The notes beneath the pieces are model-generated. The model saw only the letters and a list, made by a program, of their open reading frames with translations, ran no database searches and had not been told where the DNA came from. The position numbers and the translations under genes were made by a program. Below, in pieces: positions 1 to 11,789 of a stretch of DNA of 64,000 nucleotides. Source of the stretch: Ochotona curzoniae (Eukaryota > Chordata > Mammalia > Lagomorpha > Ochotonidae); assembly GCF_017591425.1 (NCBI RefSeq), contig NW_024467121.1:24564707-24628706 (forward strand). The letters run 5' to 3'. The first letter of the stretch is position 1. Every line of letters starts with the position of its first letter.

Positions 1-1800
1 TCTCTGAGTAGAATTTCAAAGACCAAGAGGTCAGCATGTGTTGGCTTTTATACTCCCTGCAGCCTCCACACCATCAGGTACTCCCCTAGAATTCTTGACC
101 ACTGGGAGTCTTGCAGGAAGAAAGTGAACCCCACCACAGGCCTTCCATGGAGGGACTTGGTTTTATGACTCTCAGAAGTTCCTAAAAACAGTATGGGGGA
201 AACAAAAACCCAGCTCTTAACAAAGCAAACAAAAGACCAAGTGCTAAGTGAAGCTGAAAGAAAAAGGCACAGCAGTCTTCAAACCATAGGGCTGTGGAGG
301 CGTGATGCTGAAATAAGAAAAGCTGGGAAAGAAAATGTGAAAATCATGCTTTTAGAAAAAGTTACATTTATAATTTTTTGGAACAAACTCACTGAAATGA
401 ACCACTGGCGTAAAGTTGAAGGTCAGGTTTAATAGGTTCACTGGTCACAGAAATCTGACATCCCTAGAGTGGGGAAATTTTTAACTAGTGTTTTATAATG
501 TAATTCGAATGAATAGGAACAGGTTTATTCAAACTGTGTTAATGTGTGTTTAATCTCAGCTTACCTATAGTGTGAAAGGAGCTGATAGTTAAATATGAAA
601 AGAAGCCAGTTCTTGGTATGCAGGAGCATGTGAGTCCATTGCTAATAATAATAGAGCTCTGTTTCTTAGCAACATACTGGACAACTGGCAAGACAGAGCT
701 TAGACTCTCGTGGTAAAGATAATTAATAGGTATTTATTGTACATTTACTGCATTCAAAGAATTGAAAAAAAAAGGCACTGATCACAATGTTACAGACCAG
801 TTTGCAAATATAGTTTTCAATCATTATTTAAAGTGGACATGATCAGGTAAGGTGTGTGCCCAATAACTGCATTAGCAACTTAATTTGGGGGACCCAGTAC
901 AAAATGAAAAGGTGAGGTCTCATGTTTAAAAAAAAATGATGAAAAATTTTCAACATGGTGACGAGAGCATGAAGCCCAACATGGAGCGCTTCTAAAGAGG
1001 GGCCCTACCTCAGAGGAAATTAAGGAGTACCACACTAAGTACTCTGGGGCTTGGGAAGAAGAAAATTCCTACAGACTATAAGAGCAAAAGCCACAGACAG
1101 AAGGTGGAATTGAAGCTGGTGGGCACAGCCATGTGAGTGAGGTGAACAAGAGAGGAGCATTGGGAGAAAAAAATGTCAAGTTGTAGGCAAATGTGGGATG
1201 TTAGATCCAGAAACAACTTCTTGGAAGAGCAAAATGTCCCAAACTGAGAAAGGCAAGAATAATCTAGATGTCCAGGGTAGGGCATAGGTTTGGACTTGCC
1301 GGCCCAGTGGCAACCACTGCCGATCTGTAATTGGTGCATGACTGCGCTGGAGCAATTACAGAGAAAAATGTACAGGGAGCGGGGAAGAGGAGGGACTGAC
1401 TGCTACAAGGGAGGGGACGCAGAGGACTAAATGATAACTGTATAGGTAGATCCTGTGTGACAACTTTGTGAGATGGCAGTGTCCAGTTGTTTGGTCAAAC
1501 ATGGAGCTGGATATTGCTGGGAAGGTGTTTACTAGATGTGATGCCCATTTTTATCGGTAGATTTGAACAAAGCACATCTTTCTGTGGGATGCAGATGGCT
1601 TCATGCAGTGAGTTGAAGGGTTTAACAATGAAGAGGTGGGTTAGGTGATGGCTCCTGAAGATGAAGCAAGTCTTTTCAAGACTGCAGCATAGAAACCCTG
1701 CCTGAGTTTGCAGTCCACTGCCTGTCCTACAGATGTTAGACTTGCCAATCTCCCAGTTATGTATGGGGCAACAGCTTTTTCTGTGTACACATGCACAAAT
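1..1800. other. Single-copy intronic or flanking DNA with one ancient repeat scrap
   Basis: No coding exon, RNA gene or young repeat seen. About 885-1030 (gggacccagtacaaaatgaa through the CATGGTGACGAGAGCAT region) looks like an ancient dispersed mammalian repeat whose family I cannot name. Short open frames at 193-432 and 1076-1339 have no recognisable content. Confidence 0.5.
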
Positions 1801-1817
1801 GTATATGTATGTATATG

Positions 1818-1831
1818 CACACACACACACA
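1818..1831. repeat. (CA)7 microsatellite
   Basis: Seven perfect CA units, preceded by a short imperfect TATG-rich run from about 1798. Confidence 0.9.
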
Positions 1832-1843
1832 ATATACACATGG

Positions 1844-2027
1844 GTACTTCTCCAAAAAGTTTGTGGAAAATGGGATAAAAGATAAGGTGTTTTAGTGCAA
1901 AGCTTTTTGAAATTGATGCATGTGAAGTGTTTTCCAGGGTTTGTACAAAATGCATATGATGAAAAAAACTATGCATGAATTTCAAAAAATATTTGCACCC
2001 AGATAAACTTGTCTTTTAATTCCACTT
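1844..2027. mobile_element. Palindromic MITE-like DNA transposon remnant
   Basis: The left arm (tttttgaaattgatgcatg at 1906-1924) and right arm are inverted copies: the reverse complement of about 1965-2027 reads TGGAATTAAAAGACAAGTTT and then TTTTTTGAAATTCATGCATAG. The outer edge, gggtacttctccaaaaagtt, resembles the terminal repeat of an ancient mariner-type element common in mammals. The family name is uncertain; the inverted symmetry is directly visible. Confidence 0.5.
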
Positions 2028-2094
2028 TGCACAAACTCTCTGAAATACCCTCATATGTGTCCTTGTGAGTGTTTATGTGCTGTTGTGTATGTGT

Positions 2095-2433
2095 AGTCAG
2101 CCCACTGCATCTGTGGGTTTTAATCTGTAGATTCAACCAAGCACAGAGAAAATTATTAGGGGAGAAATGCATTTGTCTTGTATAGATTCTGCCTTTCTAT
2201 TCTGACTTATTCTATAAGCAATACAGGACAATAACCATTCATGATGCATTTACAGTGTATTTGCATTTATATAATTTATACATTCTATAAATAATCTAGA
2301 AATAATGTAAATTATACCAGAGGGTATATGCATATCATATGAATCTGCACCATTTTATGTAAAGAAATTGAGTGTCCTTAGATTTTTGTATGAACCAACC
2401 ACCTGTGAATTTCAAGGGACTTTGGTATGTTTA
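2095..2433 (-). mobile_element. MER2 (TcMar-Tigger DNA transposon), old copy
   Basis: One end reads agtcagcccactgcatctgt, then gattcaaccaagcacagaga. The middle has aataatctagaaataatgta, and the other end has ttgtatgaaccaaccacctg and tttcaagggactttggtatg. These are the diverged hallmarks of MER2, a short Tigger-derived element without its own transposase, here inverted relative to the usual listing. Confidence 0.7.
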
Positions 2434-3150
2434 CTGATTCTATTTCTTTGGAGAACCTAGGCTGCTACAGATGGTAGCTACAAGAACTGGAAAGTTGAGA
2501 CATGGAGACATACCAGGCTGTGTCACTGTGACTGATGGGCTTGAGATAAGAGCCAGAAGGAAGACAGACTGGACATTGCTTCCAGCATCTGGAGCTAGGC
2601 CAGCATGGAGGACCATTCTGTGCACAGAAATGCAGACTAGCAGAACAAAGGGGCGTACTGATTGGAGAAACGGCAGAGACAGACCAAGGTGGCTAAATTT
2701 AATAGCTCAGGCACCCCAATAGTCCTCACTAACCTTAAAGCTACTGCTTAAGGATAGCTGCTATTTCTCCTATTTCTAGCTAGACAAGCACAAGCCATAG
2801 TCCTTATGCCTCACTGAACACTGCCACTTTTTTCAAATATTCCCATGGGTTGAGATTATAGGTAGATAATAACAGTGGGAAAACGCATCAGTGCTTAGCA
2901 TGTCTTCAGTTCCCTTTCCTTCTCCTTCCTTCTCCCTATTTTTTTCAATTAAAAGAACAAAGGGCTGAGGCAGATTTTGACGATCCAGTGTGCTTGTCAG
3001 TTTACAGGAGGAGGTCACTGTGCTGTGGCCCATTATGTTATCCAGTTCCTTGCTGTCACTGAGCTGACGTTTTCCCTGGAGTTGATGAGCTTTGAAAGGC
3101 ATGTTTTAGCTCCTACGGAAGTGCACATAAGCAATACAGGTAACTAGGTA
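2434..3150. other. Single-copy DNA
   Basis: No repeat or exon recognised. The overlapping 60-90-codon frames on both strands around 2440-2720 lack start context, splice sites and recognisable protein content. Confidence 0.5.
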
Positions 3151-3158
3151 TCAGAACC

Positions 3159-3178
3159 AAAAAAAAAAAAAAAAAAAA
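3159..3178. repeat. Poly(A) run of 20
   Basis: Uninterrupted A tract. No recognisable retroelement body precedes it, so its origin is unclear. Confidence 0.9.
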
Positions 3179-3456
3179 GCAAGTCAACTGCAAATACAGG
3201 GGAAAATCATTAATATTCCTTAGGAAGTGGGTAATGAGGGACAACACATGATTAATTCTCCCCATGCTCATTTTAAAGATTACCTGCACTTCTCATAAAG
3301 ATCATTTTTGTTTGCATATTCATTTAAAAGTAAATGAGGGGATGAAAGTCTCTGTTTTTAGTAAAAGCATACTGCATTTACAATAACTAAATCATGCACA
3401 TTTTCTACAATTTTAAAATTTGACAAATAATATTGTTCCAAAGGCAAATAAATAGC

Positions 3457-3735
3457 AGGTTTGGCATGGTGGCTCAATTGGCTAACCCTCCTCCTTGAAG
3501 TGCTGGGATCCTGTAAGGGCACTGGTTTGTGTCCTAGCTGCTCCACTTCCGATCCAGCTCCCTGCTTGTGCCCTGGGAAAGCAGCAGAGAATGTCACAAG
3601 CGTTTGGGACCCTGTACCCATTTGGGAGACCCGAAGAGCTCTGGCTGTTGTTACAGTCACTTGGATAATGAACCAGCAAGATCTTTCTCTCCTTTTCTCT
3701 TTACATCTGCCTGTCCAACAAATAGGAAATTCTTT
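3457..3735 (+). mobile_element. CSINE, old diverged copy
   Basis: Head ggtttggcatggtggctcaa, body ccgatccagctccctgcttg, ccctgggaaagcagcagaga and tttgggagacccgaagagct identify the lagomorph C-repeat. Several small deletions and an eroded tail (caacaaatagg in place of the usual AATAAA-rich end) point to an early insertion. Confidence 0.85.
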
Positions 3736-4128
3736 ACCCTGGTCTCCTGTGGGTAACACTCTTTGAAAGTTAGCTTACTCTGCTATAGTCTGCTTATACA
3801 ATTACATGACAAAATTAAAGCATCATTTGATCTCCTCTGTTTACCTTTTCTGAGCTGAAATGTAGCAAAAAGGCCAATTCTAACTGAACGTTTTTCTTTT
3901 CAAACATTTTTGTCTAACCTCTCTTTGTCCCTTTAACCCCTACTTCTTCATTATGTTCTAAATGGCGTGCTAGTCTGACATATCCATACATGGCATGTCT
4001 TAAGATCTCGATCTTAATCTCTTTTTTCCAATTGCTTTTAATCCATGTTGAAATGAAATATGTAGAATTCACATATGATGCTTAACATTCCTAGAAGGTG
4101 ATGGCTCAAATACCATAGAAGATAGCTG

Positions 4129-4272
4129 TATGGAGTTCTTGGCTCCTGCCTTTGGTCCAGCCTGGGTCTGGTGGGAATTTAGGGAGTAAACTAGTATGAA
4201 GAGAATTCTCATCTGACTCCCTCTCCCCTTCCCTATCAGTCTGCCTTCGAAATAAATTGATTATTTTCTTAA
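4129..4272 (+). mobile_element. CSINE 3' fragment
   Basis: Only the 3' half remains: atggagttcttggctcctgc, then a shortened ggagtaaact segment, ctgactccctctccccttcc and gaaataaattgatt as the tail. 5' truncated. Confidence 0.6.
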
Positions 4273-4399
4273 GAGGTAGCCTATAGGTCTGTAGAAATTT
4301 TTGTCTCCCGTCCTCTTGTCACCATACTTCTAAAAGCAGAGGCTACATCTACATCCACTGTTTTGCCTACTTTATTTGGCTGTTTATAAACTTATTTTG

Positions 4400-4625
4400 C
4401 AGTGTTATATTGTGGTTGGAATTTGGTAGGTCTAAACTTGAATTTTTTTCCATGGCTTTAAGTTGTATTATTCAACTTGGATAAAATAACTTAATCCTGA
4501 GTTTCCATTTGTACTTCTCTACAGTTGAGTTAATAATACTGTGCTCCAACAATTGTTAGGGAAATCAAATGCAATACTAAAATGTGCCTAACACTATGTG
4601 TTGCAGTATAGTTGCTGCTCAATAC
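4400..4625 (+). mobile_element. MIR, ancient tRNA-derived SINE
   Basis: Contains agtgttatattgtggttgg (head), a core with attcaacttggataaaataa and the 3' portion tgtgcctaac...tgctgctcaatacatt. The order and spacing match MIR at high divergence. Confidence 0.55.
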
Positions 4626-6735
4626 ATTAGAGTAGGTGATTAGAATTCATTTCCTTTCTGGATTAGAGTGTTCAACCACAATGGATTAGGGGAATTCCTA
4701 AGGCACTTACATGCATTTATTATCTTCCTCAAAAATTTCACAGATCTCCCCAGATTTACCCCTAAATACAAGGCCTGGTTAGGGCACGTGTCCCTCTGAA
4801 GAGAACAGTCTTCAATGTTTTCTCCATAGAACTTCATCCTACATGTTTTAGGTGTGGTTATCCATTCTGTGTGTAAAACTTGTAGTTTAAGACTGACATT
4901 AATGGTAATATCTAGAAAGTAGGTGATGGAATGAATATATGGCACAAATCTGCAGAACAGAAGTACAATCTTAGATTTTAGAAACCTGGTGTAAAGATAT
5001 TTCAGTATGTCCAAGAGACCATTGTCAAAGACAGAAAGTTGAAGAGGAATGAGGCAAAAGGTGAAGACAACTCAGATGGGGATAAGCAGGGCAAGCACAG
5101 GAGTGGGGATGCTTTATAGTGGGAAAAAAAGAAGTGGATTTCCGTTGCTGTTGCACTGGTGGAAACAGGATCTGAATGGGAGAGATTGGCTACCTTGCCC
5201 ATTTGGGATGGCTTGCCATATGGGCAGGGATCTGACTGTCTGGGATGAATGCTGCATTCCATAGGTTGGCCTCCTGAGCTGGTCATTGCATGTTGCGGGC
5301 TTGTGGTTCTAACTTGAACACGTCCTGATTCCTTTTCATATGTGTTTTTCAATTTTATTGCATCATGGCATGAATTAACAAAATCACATCCCGTAATGAC
5401 GTAATTCTAAGTATCATTTGCAAACTCTCATTGAAAAATTACAAATTAAAGGAAAATGGATTTAAGTCAAGGTAAGGAAGAATTTTTTGACCCTAAAGCC
5501 ATCCAGCAATGCTCAGGTCAGCCTTACAAACAAATTAGTTCTATGGCCCAGGCATGGAATGGGAATCAGTGAGGGAAATTTTCTAGGTACCAGAAGGGTT
5601 TCCATATTACTACGCAGGAAAAGATGACAAGAAGTAGGTGGCTGTGGCTTCTTCCTCTAAGCCTGTAAGCTCAGAAGATGTGAACTAAGCATCATTATTG
5701 GCACCAACATCATCAGTCTACTAGCATAATCAGCAGGCATTAGGACACCTCTCGTTTCTCACCAGTGTAAATGTGTCACACCCAGGAGCCTGGCCACAGA
5801 TACTCAGTCTTTCAGCAGGGCTTGGTGGCAAAGCAGTGGCTGTCCCCAAAAGCTGGTCCACCTCAATGGAGTACCATCCCTGGCATTATCCTCACACTAC
5901 TTAAAAATATGTTCGTTAGAGGATAATGCAGAAAAAAAAATTTTATGAAAATTCTTAAAAGTAATATTGACATAAAATTCAAAATTCAAATGGCAAAGTT
6001 TGCTGAATTTGAACCCACAGATTTTCTTGTGCTCAGTGAATGTTTATTAAAAATGTTTCACAGGATTTCTTTGAGGGCTCAGTCAGACCTAGGAAATGCA
6101 TTTATTTTAACAACTATATTAACAAAGATTCACTTAGGTGAATTTTATTGCCCATTTTTCTTACTTCATGGCTTTCATAGTTTAATTGGAAAAAAATGGC
6201 ATACATTATCTTGATACAATGACTTGCAAGAACACTACTCTTAGACCCATAAATCATTCGGCATACTTCAACTGTTACAGCTCAAGCATCTATTATTATA
6301 ATTAGCTGTCACTTCAGTCTTTTATTGTTGAATTCACTAACACCAATTCTGTCATATTTTTAAAGGCCTTTCTGAAGCTTTAATTCATTCTGCAAACTGT
6401 GTGTAGGAAATGAGCTCCATTGCTTTGCACTACTTTTGTACGACCTTCTTAACCCCGCCACCCACAAATTGCTAAATTATGTCTGTGTTGTTTTCATCAA
6501 AGTTGAATGTACCATATTTGGAACTTAGGAACTGCCTCAGAATATTCTTCCCCTTCTGAATTGCTTGAGTGCTAATTAAGTTTGTTCTGGAAATGATGGG
6601 TCTATATTCCATTCTCAGACTCTTGTGGGTGAAATCTGGCTTCCTAACAGCAAGATTAAGATAAACTAACACATGGATACAATGTTAATAGGGTCATAGT
6701 TCTCAGTAAGAACTTTTATACATTTAGAACTCTCC
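4626..6735. other. Single-copy DNA
   Basis: About 2.1 kb with no recognisable interspersed repeat or exon. The frame at 5945-6214 (89 codons) begins in an A-rich run and has no recognisable content. Confidence 0.5.
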
Positions 6736-6739
6736 CATG

Positions 6740-6900
6740 ATAAGTGATTCATTTACACTTCACAGCAGGCCTCTGAGACACAAAACAAACTTGAGAATCC
6801 TTACTTGCCAGACCAGAAGACTATGTCTTAGCTGCTAGAAGAATGGGGTTATTCAGTCAGTTAACTACACAGTTACAACTTGAATTGAAGCTTCTGGCTT
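6740..6900 (-). mobile_element. Probable MIR fragment
   Basis: tcatttacacttcacagcag, then accagaagactatgtcttag and acaacttgaattgaagcttc, resemble the reversed MIR core. Weak and highly diverged. Confidence 0.3.
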
Positions 6901-6904
6901 ATGC

Positions 6905-8690
6905 AGCCTTTATTTTCTTGTGCTGCATGGTTTCTCCAAATAATTGGCTAAACCAGTGATTGAAATATAAAATAACATCCTAAATGTACAGTAGCATCCC
7001 TAAGTTTTAGAACCTAGGCATCAAAGATGTTTAATTGGAATTCAACAAAGAAACAAACCAGGATAATTCAGCTGGATCTCCCCAAAGTTACCACTTCTAC
7101 TGGTGGCGCCACTTAGACCCTATTCTGGATCTTTTTATTCTTGGGTTTGCCAACGATCTAATTAATTTCCAACCCATGGCCATTCAAAGAAGAGGAAAAT
7201 AATGGCAGCCCAGGCAAGTGAATGCAGTCCCACTGATAAGAATAAACACTCTGGCTATTGAAATCAGCACACTAATTCTAGAACTCCAGAATATGTGAGT
7301 CTGTAAGTGCCAGTGTGTCCCACATGCCTCACAGCAAGCTGCAAATTGAAAGCAAAAGTCTGTCCTCTTGCCATTTCATGTTCAAGACAAAGGAAACATG
7401 TTTCAACATTTTAGAGAGCAGTTCACCAAAGGACGTGAAAATTTAGGGTACAAAGCAGTATACTCTCATCTCTGGGATATGTACATCTCTAAACTACCTC
7501 CATCCTATAGAGAAGTGTATGCTCCAAGCCATGCATGTGAGCCATTGTGTTTGGTTTAAATTTCTCCATAACCAAGCAAAAATGTAAAAAAGCATATAAA
7601 ATTAATTTTAAAGGTATTTTATGTAATGTGGTACATCCAAAGTATTATTTCAGCATGACATCAGTAAAAACACCTAATGGTCTGTTTTTCATATTTTGGT
7701 AACAAGTTTTCAGAATCATAGGATTTCACACTCACAGCCCATCTGAACCCTTCGACGATTCTGCAGCCACACGTGACTTGTGGTGATCATATGGGTCAGT
7801 CTCTCATTCTCATTAGGAAGCAAAATAGTCTCTTTTCTGATTTCACACACAGTTTAAACCGCAGACAGGTTTTTTTTTTTTTTTAATTTAGAAAACCTAA
7901 TTTTTTTCAAGCAATTCAAGGAGTTGTTGTTGTTATTGTTGTTAGCTATCAGCTCTAGATGCTAAGCAAGTTTAAGTAAGAATGTTTTGGTGGACCTGTT
8001 TTCCAAATATTCAGACTATGTGTTTCCTCGTGTGATCATAGGTTGGAGGATATTATCTAACATTATTCTACCCCCATGTCTGTGCGTATGTGTCTCTCTC
8101 TCTCGTTCTCTCTTATCTATCTACTAGCTACCTATCTGCCCATTATCATCTTTCCAGAGGATGAACCTGGAAAAAAAAACATGAAATAAGTAAAGGGAAG
8201 GAATAAGAAGAGAGTTTGGGGCATTGCTATTGTAAAATCTTGGGTATTTAGCTACAACTGAAACATGTTTAAATGCACTGAAATTGTATATTTCTTGTTT
8301 GTCCCATAGTTTGGGTGTACAACTTGAGATAATCATTTACTGAAACAATAATGACAATGAATAAACAATCACCCAAATTAGCTCTCCGTGTCTATAACAC
8401 CCCAACCCATTTGATCTCTGAAACACATTCTGGATGCCCTGTCAACACGAACACATCACATCATCAATTTCAATACTGATGTGAAGTTGGGATTGGAGGT
8501 CTAGCCTGAAGCAACAGCTATTGCCATAACTTAATAACTTACTTCTATGTTATAGACAAGTACATTTAGTTTACTATTGTGTAAGAAAATGCCGTACACA
8601 ATCATCGTTGAATGTCATTTTCATACCTATAAATTACAGTTTTGTGTGCTGTGTATTACTTACCATAGATCAGAGAAAAGATAATATTTT
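6905..8690. other. Single-copy DNA with short simple repeats
   Basis: Includes a poly-T run at 7870-7884, an imperfect GTT run at 7923-7943 and a TC-rich stretch at 8092-8112. No exon or larger element recognised. Confidence 0.5.
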
Positions 8691-8694
8691 GGTG

Positions 8695-11310
8695 GTTTTT
8701 TTTTTTCATAATCTTCATAATTGATTAGAGCACAAAGGGTCAAGTGCTACAGGGAAGTGGATGAGACCATTGTTTCCACATTATTTGTATTTCTGTTTCT
8801 GGAGTAAGAGAGGACATAAAGGGAGAAGCCCCATCCAGCCTCCCAACCATCCCAGGGTCCCCAACTTGGGGCTTTTCTCTGGGGGCACTGCTTAAGTGGT
8901 TTCAATAGTTCAACAGTTCTGAATTGCTGGCAATCTCACCATTCCAAGCATGATGAAATCTCTCCACAATCCACTGGCTGACATAGTCCAGCTTAGGGTC
9001 TCTATTTGCCCAGATCTTCATTGCCAACACTTGGCTGGGGCAAATGATTGATTTTTTTCTGTCCTCTGTCCTCTATTGTGGTACCAAATATCTTCTGCAG
9101 ATTCCAATGGGCCGCATTTCCTTCATATACACCTTTATACTGTCCACTGTTCCGTCTGAGCCTCTGAGGAGGCTCATCTTTGACACATGCATGCCATGTT
9201 CAGACCATGGAACCTGCACTTCTCTTCATGATTGGGGTTCTGGAGATCAGTTCAGTTGGAGGGGTCACCAAAGAAACTCTAGCTGAGGTGATCCCAGACC
9301 TGATGCTTGTGTTTGCATGCCAGTACAGGGTCCCCTGTACTGTCGCCCCAATCAGCTTATGCATATGCTGGTGGTTGCAATTGCTGGGTCAGTTCTGTTT
9401 CCAGCCCTGTCTTATACACAAACCAATGGGTGTTACAGTCCAGCCTGATTGTGCCTACCTCACACTCAGCACTCACACAAACCAGTGGGAGCTGCAGCCT
9501 AGTCAGAGCGACCCAGAATAACCCCCACGAGGCTAGCCCCTGCCCTGGTTTCCATGCTTGCCATTATGTTCAGCAGACTAGTCCAACTGTCCCACTTTCC
9601 ATTCAGCTCTCAGACATGTCAGTGGGCATTGAAGCCTAGTTCAACCCAACCAGCCCCACTATGCAGCCCACACACATGCTGCTGGGTACTGTTCTGTCCA
9701 GCCATGTCTGCCCCGGTCCTGGTTTTCATGCTCACCAGTGGGAGTGGTAACCCATGAGGGAGGCATCCACATTATTTGTCTTTTAAGAACTGCCTTATTT
9801 CACTAAGCATGATGATTTCTGCTGGAATCCATTTAGATGCAAAAGACAAGATTTCATTTGTTTTTATTGCTGAGTAGTACACTGTAGTGTATATATACCA
9901 CATTTGCTTTATCGGGTTATCTATTGATGGGCATGTAGGCTGATTTCATTTCTTCTCCATTGTGAATTGGGCTGGAATAAACATCGGGATACAGATAACT
10001 GATATGCCAATTTCATTTCATTTGAACTCCCAATTGTGAGATGACTGGGTCATTGTGTAGATAGATTTTCCTATTTCTGAGGATTCTCCCTAATGTCTTC
10101 AATAATCATTGCAATAGTTTACATTTCTTCCAACAGTGCTCTTCATCAGCATTTATAGTGTTTTTGTTGTTTTTCTGGTGATAAACACTCTAACTGGATT
10201 GAGGTAAAAGCACATTGTGGTTTTATTTTCATTTCCCTGATGGCTAGTGGACCTGAAAATTCTCTCATAAGTCTGTAGAACATTTGAACTTCATCCTTGG
10301 AGAAACTCCCTGTTCATTCTTTTGTCCATATCTAAACTAAATTGCTTGTTTTGTTGTTAAGTTTCTTGGGCTCTTGATAGATCATGGATATTAATCCTGT
10401 ATCACATGTTTACTTTGTAAATATATTCTACCGTTCTATTGGCTTCATTTTGTTGATGATTTCCTTTGTGGAATAGAAGCGTTTAGTTTGATGCATTTCC
10501 ATATATTTTTGTTTTGATTGTGCTTTTGGAGTTTTTTTTTAAGAAGTTTGGATTTGTCTGTATTGCAGAGTGTTCATGATGCTTTCCTCTAATAATTTGA
10601 TGGTATCGTCTCAATGATCTAGAGCTTTGATCCATTTAGAGTTGATTTTTAGAAATGGTGTAAGGTAGGGGACTTTTTTCATACCTCAGCATACATAACA
10701 CTTGATTTTCCCGGCATCATTTGTTAGAGACTATCCTTTCTCTATGGATTGATTTTGGCTTATTCCTGAAAAATTAGTTGGCAGTAACTTGTGCAGATCC
10801 CTAGGAGTTCTGTTCTGTTCCGTTTTTTTACAAGTCTGTGTTTGCTCCAGTACCAGTCTGTTTTGTGTACAGCTGCTCTGTAGGACATTTTGAAGTGATG
10901 CCTCCAGATCTGTTTTTGGTTTTGAAGACTATGTTAGCTGTTTTGGGTCTCTTGTTTTCCATATGAGTTTAAGGGTTTTTTCCCTATGTCGGAGAAGTAC
11001 ATCATAGGTGTTTTATTGGGATCAGTGGGATCATATTGAATCTGTAGATTAGTTTCAGTGGTATGGACACTTTAATATTCTAGCAATCCATGAACATGGA
11101 AGGCTTTTTTTGTTTTGGTATCTTCTATTTTTTCTTTAATGTTTCATAATTTTCATCATAGAGATCCCTCACATCCTTGATTAAACTTATTCCGAGGTAT
11201 TTAAATTTTTGTAGCTATTGTGGATGGGATTGATCTTAAAAGTTCTTTCATAAGCCATGGATTGTTTGTGTATACAAAGGCTACTGATTTTGGGGTGTTG
11301 AAAGTTCTAA
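8695..11310 (-). mobile_element. L1 LINE: GC-rich 3' UTR plus 3' part of ORF2, 5' truncated
   Basis: On the minus strand the element ends in a poly-A tail (poly-T 8695-8706). 8720-9770 is a GC-rich 3' UTR. From 9785 the text is the reverse complement of the ORF2 C-terminal region familiar from all mammalian L1s: ctgagtagtacactgtagtg, then tctattgatgggcatgtagg, ttgtgaattgggctggaata, and ttgatccatttagagttgat further in. Many stop codons and indels: dead copy. It breaks off near 11310 inside the ORF2 reverse transcriptase half. The 3' UTR shares long collinear similarity with 18628-20690. Confidence 0.85.
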
Positions 11311-11379
11311 CTATACAAGATGTAGAAGCTTGCATTTTCTTCCTTAAAGATTTTGCATTATACTGAGAAGACAGGCTGT

Positions 11380-11780
11380 AATCATATGTTCATAACACAG
11401 TTTGAAGAAAGTGTAACTCACAAAGACCATGAGAAAGTTAGACATGGGTTCTTCCAGGAGGTGATAATAAACTGACCTGGAAGTTGGCACAGAGGAACTG
11501 GATCAGTGCAGGTGAGAAAGGTTTTGATTTGCACAAAGACAAAAGGAGGTAATAATGGTTCAAATTAAAGGCAGGTAGTCACCTGTACAGCTGAACAGGC
11601 AAAGCCAGCAGGAGTGGAGAAGACAGAAGGGGGTCCTTGAATGTTACGCAGAGTAGAATTGACTTTAGTATATGGGTCAGAGATGGCCTTGAAAGGTTTG
11701 AGGCAGAAAAGGGACAGTCCTGGGGTAAAGGATTGAGAGGGACTGAAACTAGAATTGGGGAAACTTCTGTAAACATGGGA
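11380..11780 (+). repeat. Ancient mammalian dispersed repeat, family not named
   Basis: Phrases such as gggttcttccaggaggtgat, ggcacagaggaactggatca, agatggccttgaaaggtttg and gaggcagaaaagggacagtc match the style and order of an old mammal-wide repeat that I know by pattern but cannot name securely. Confidence 0.35.
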
Positions 11781-11789
11781 TGGGTTAGA

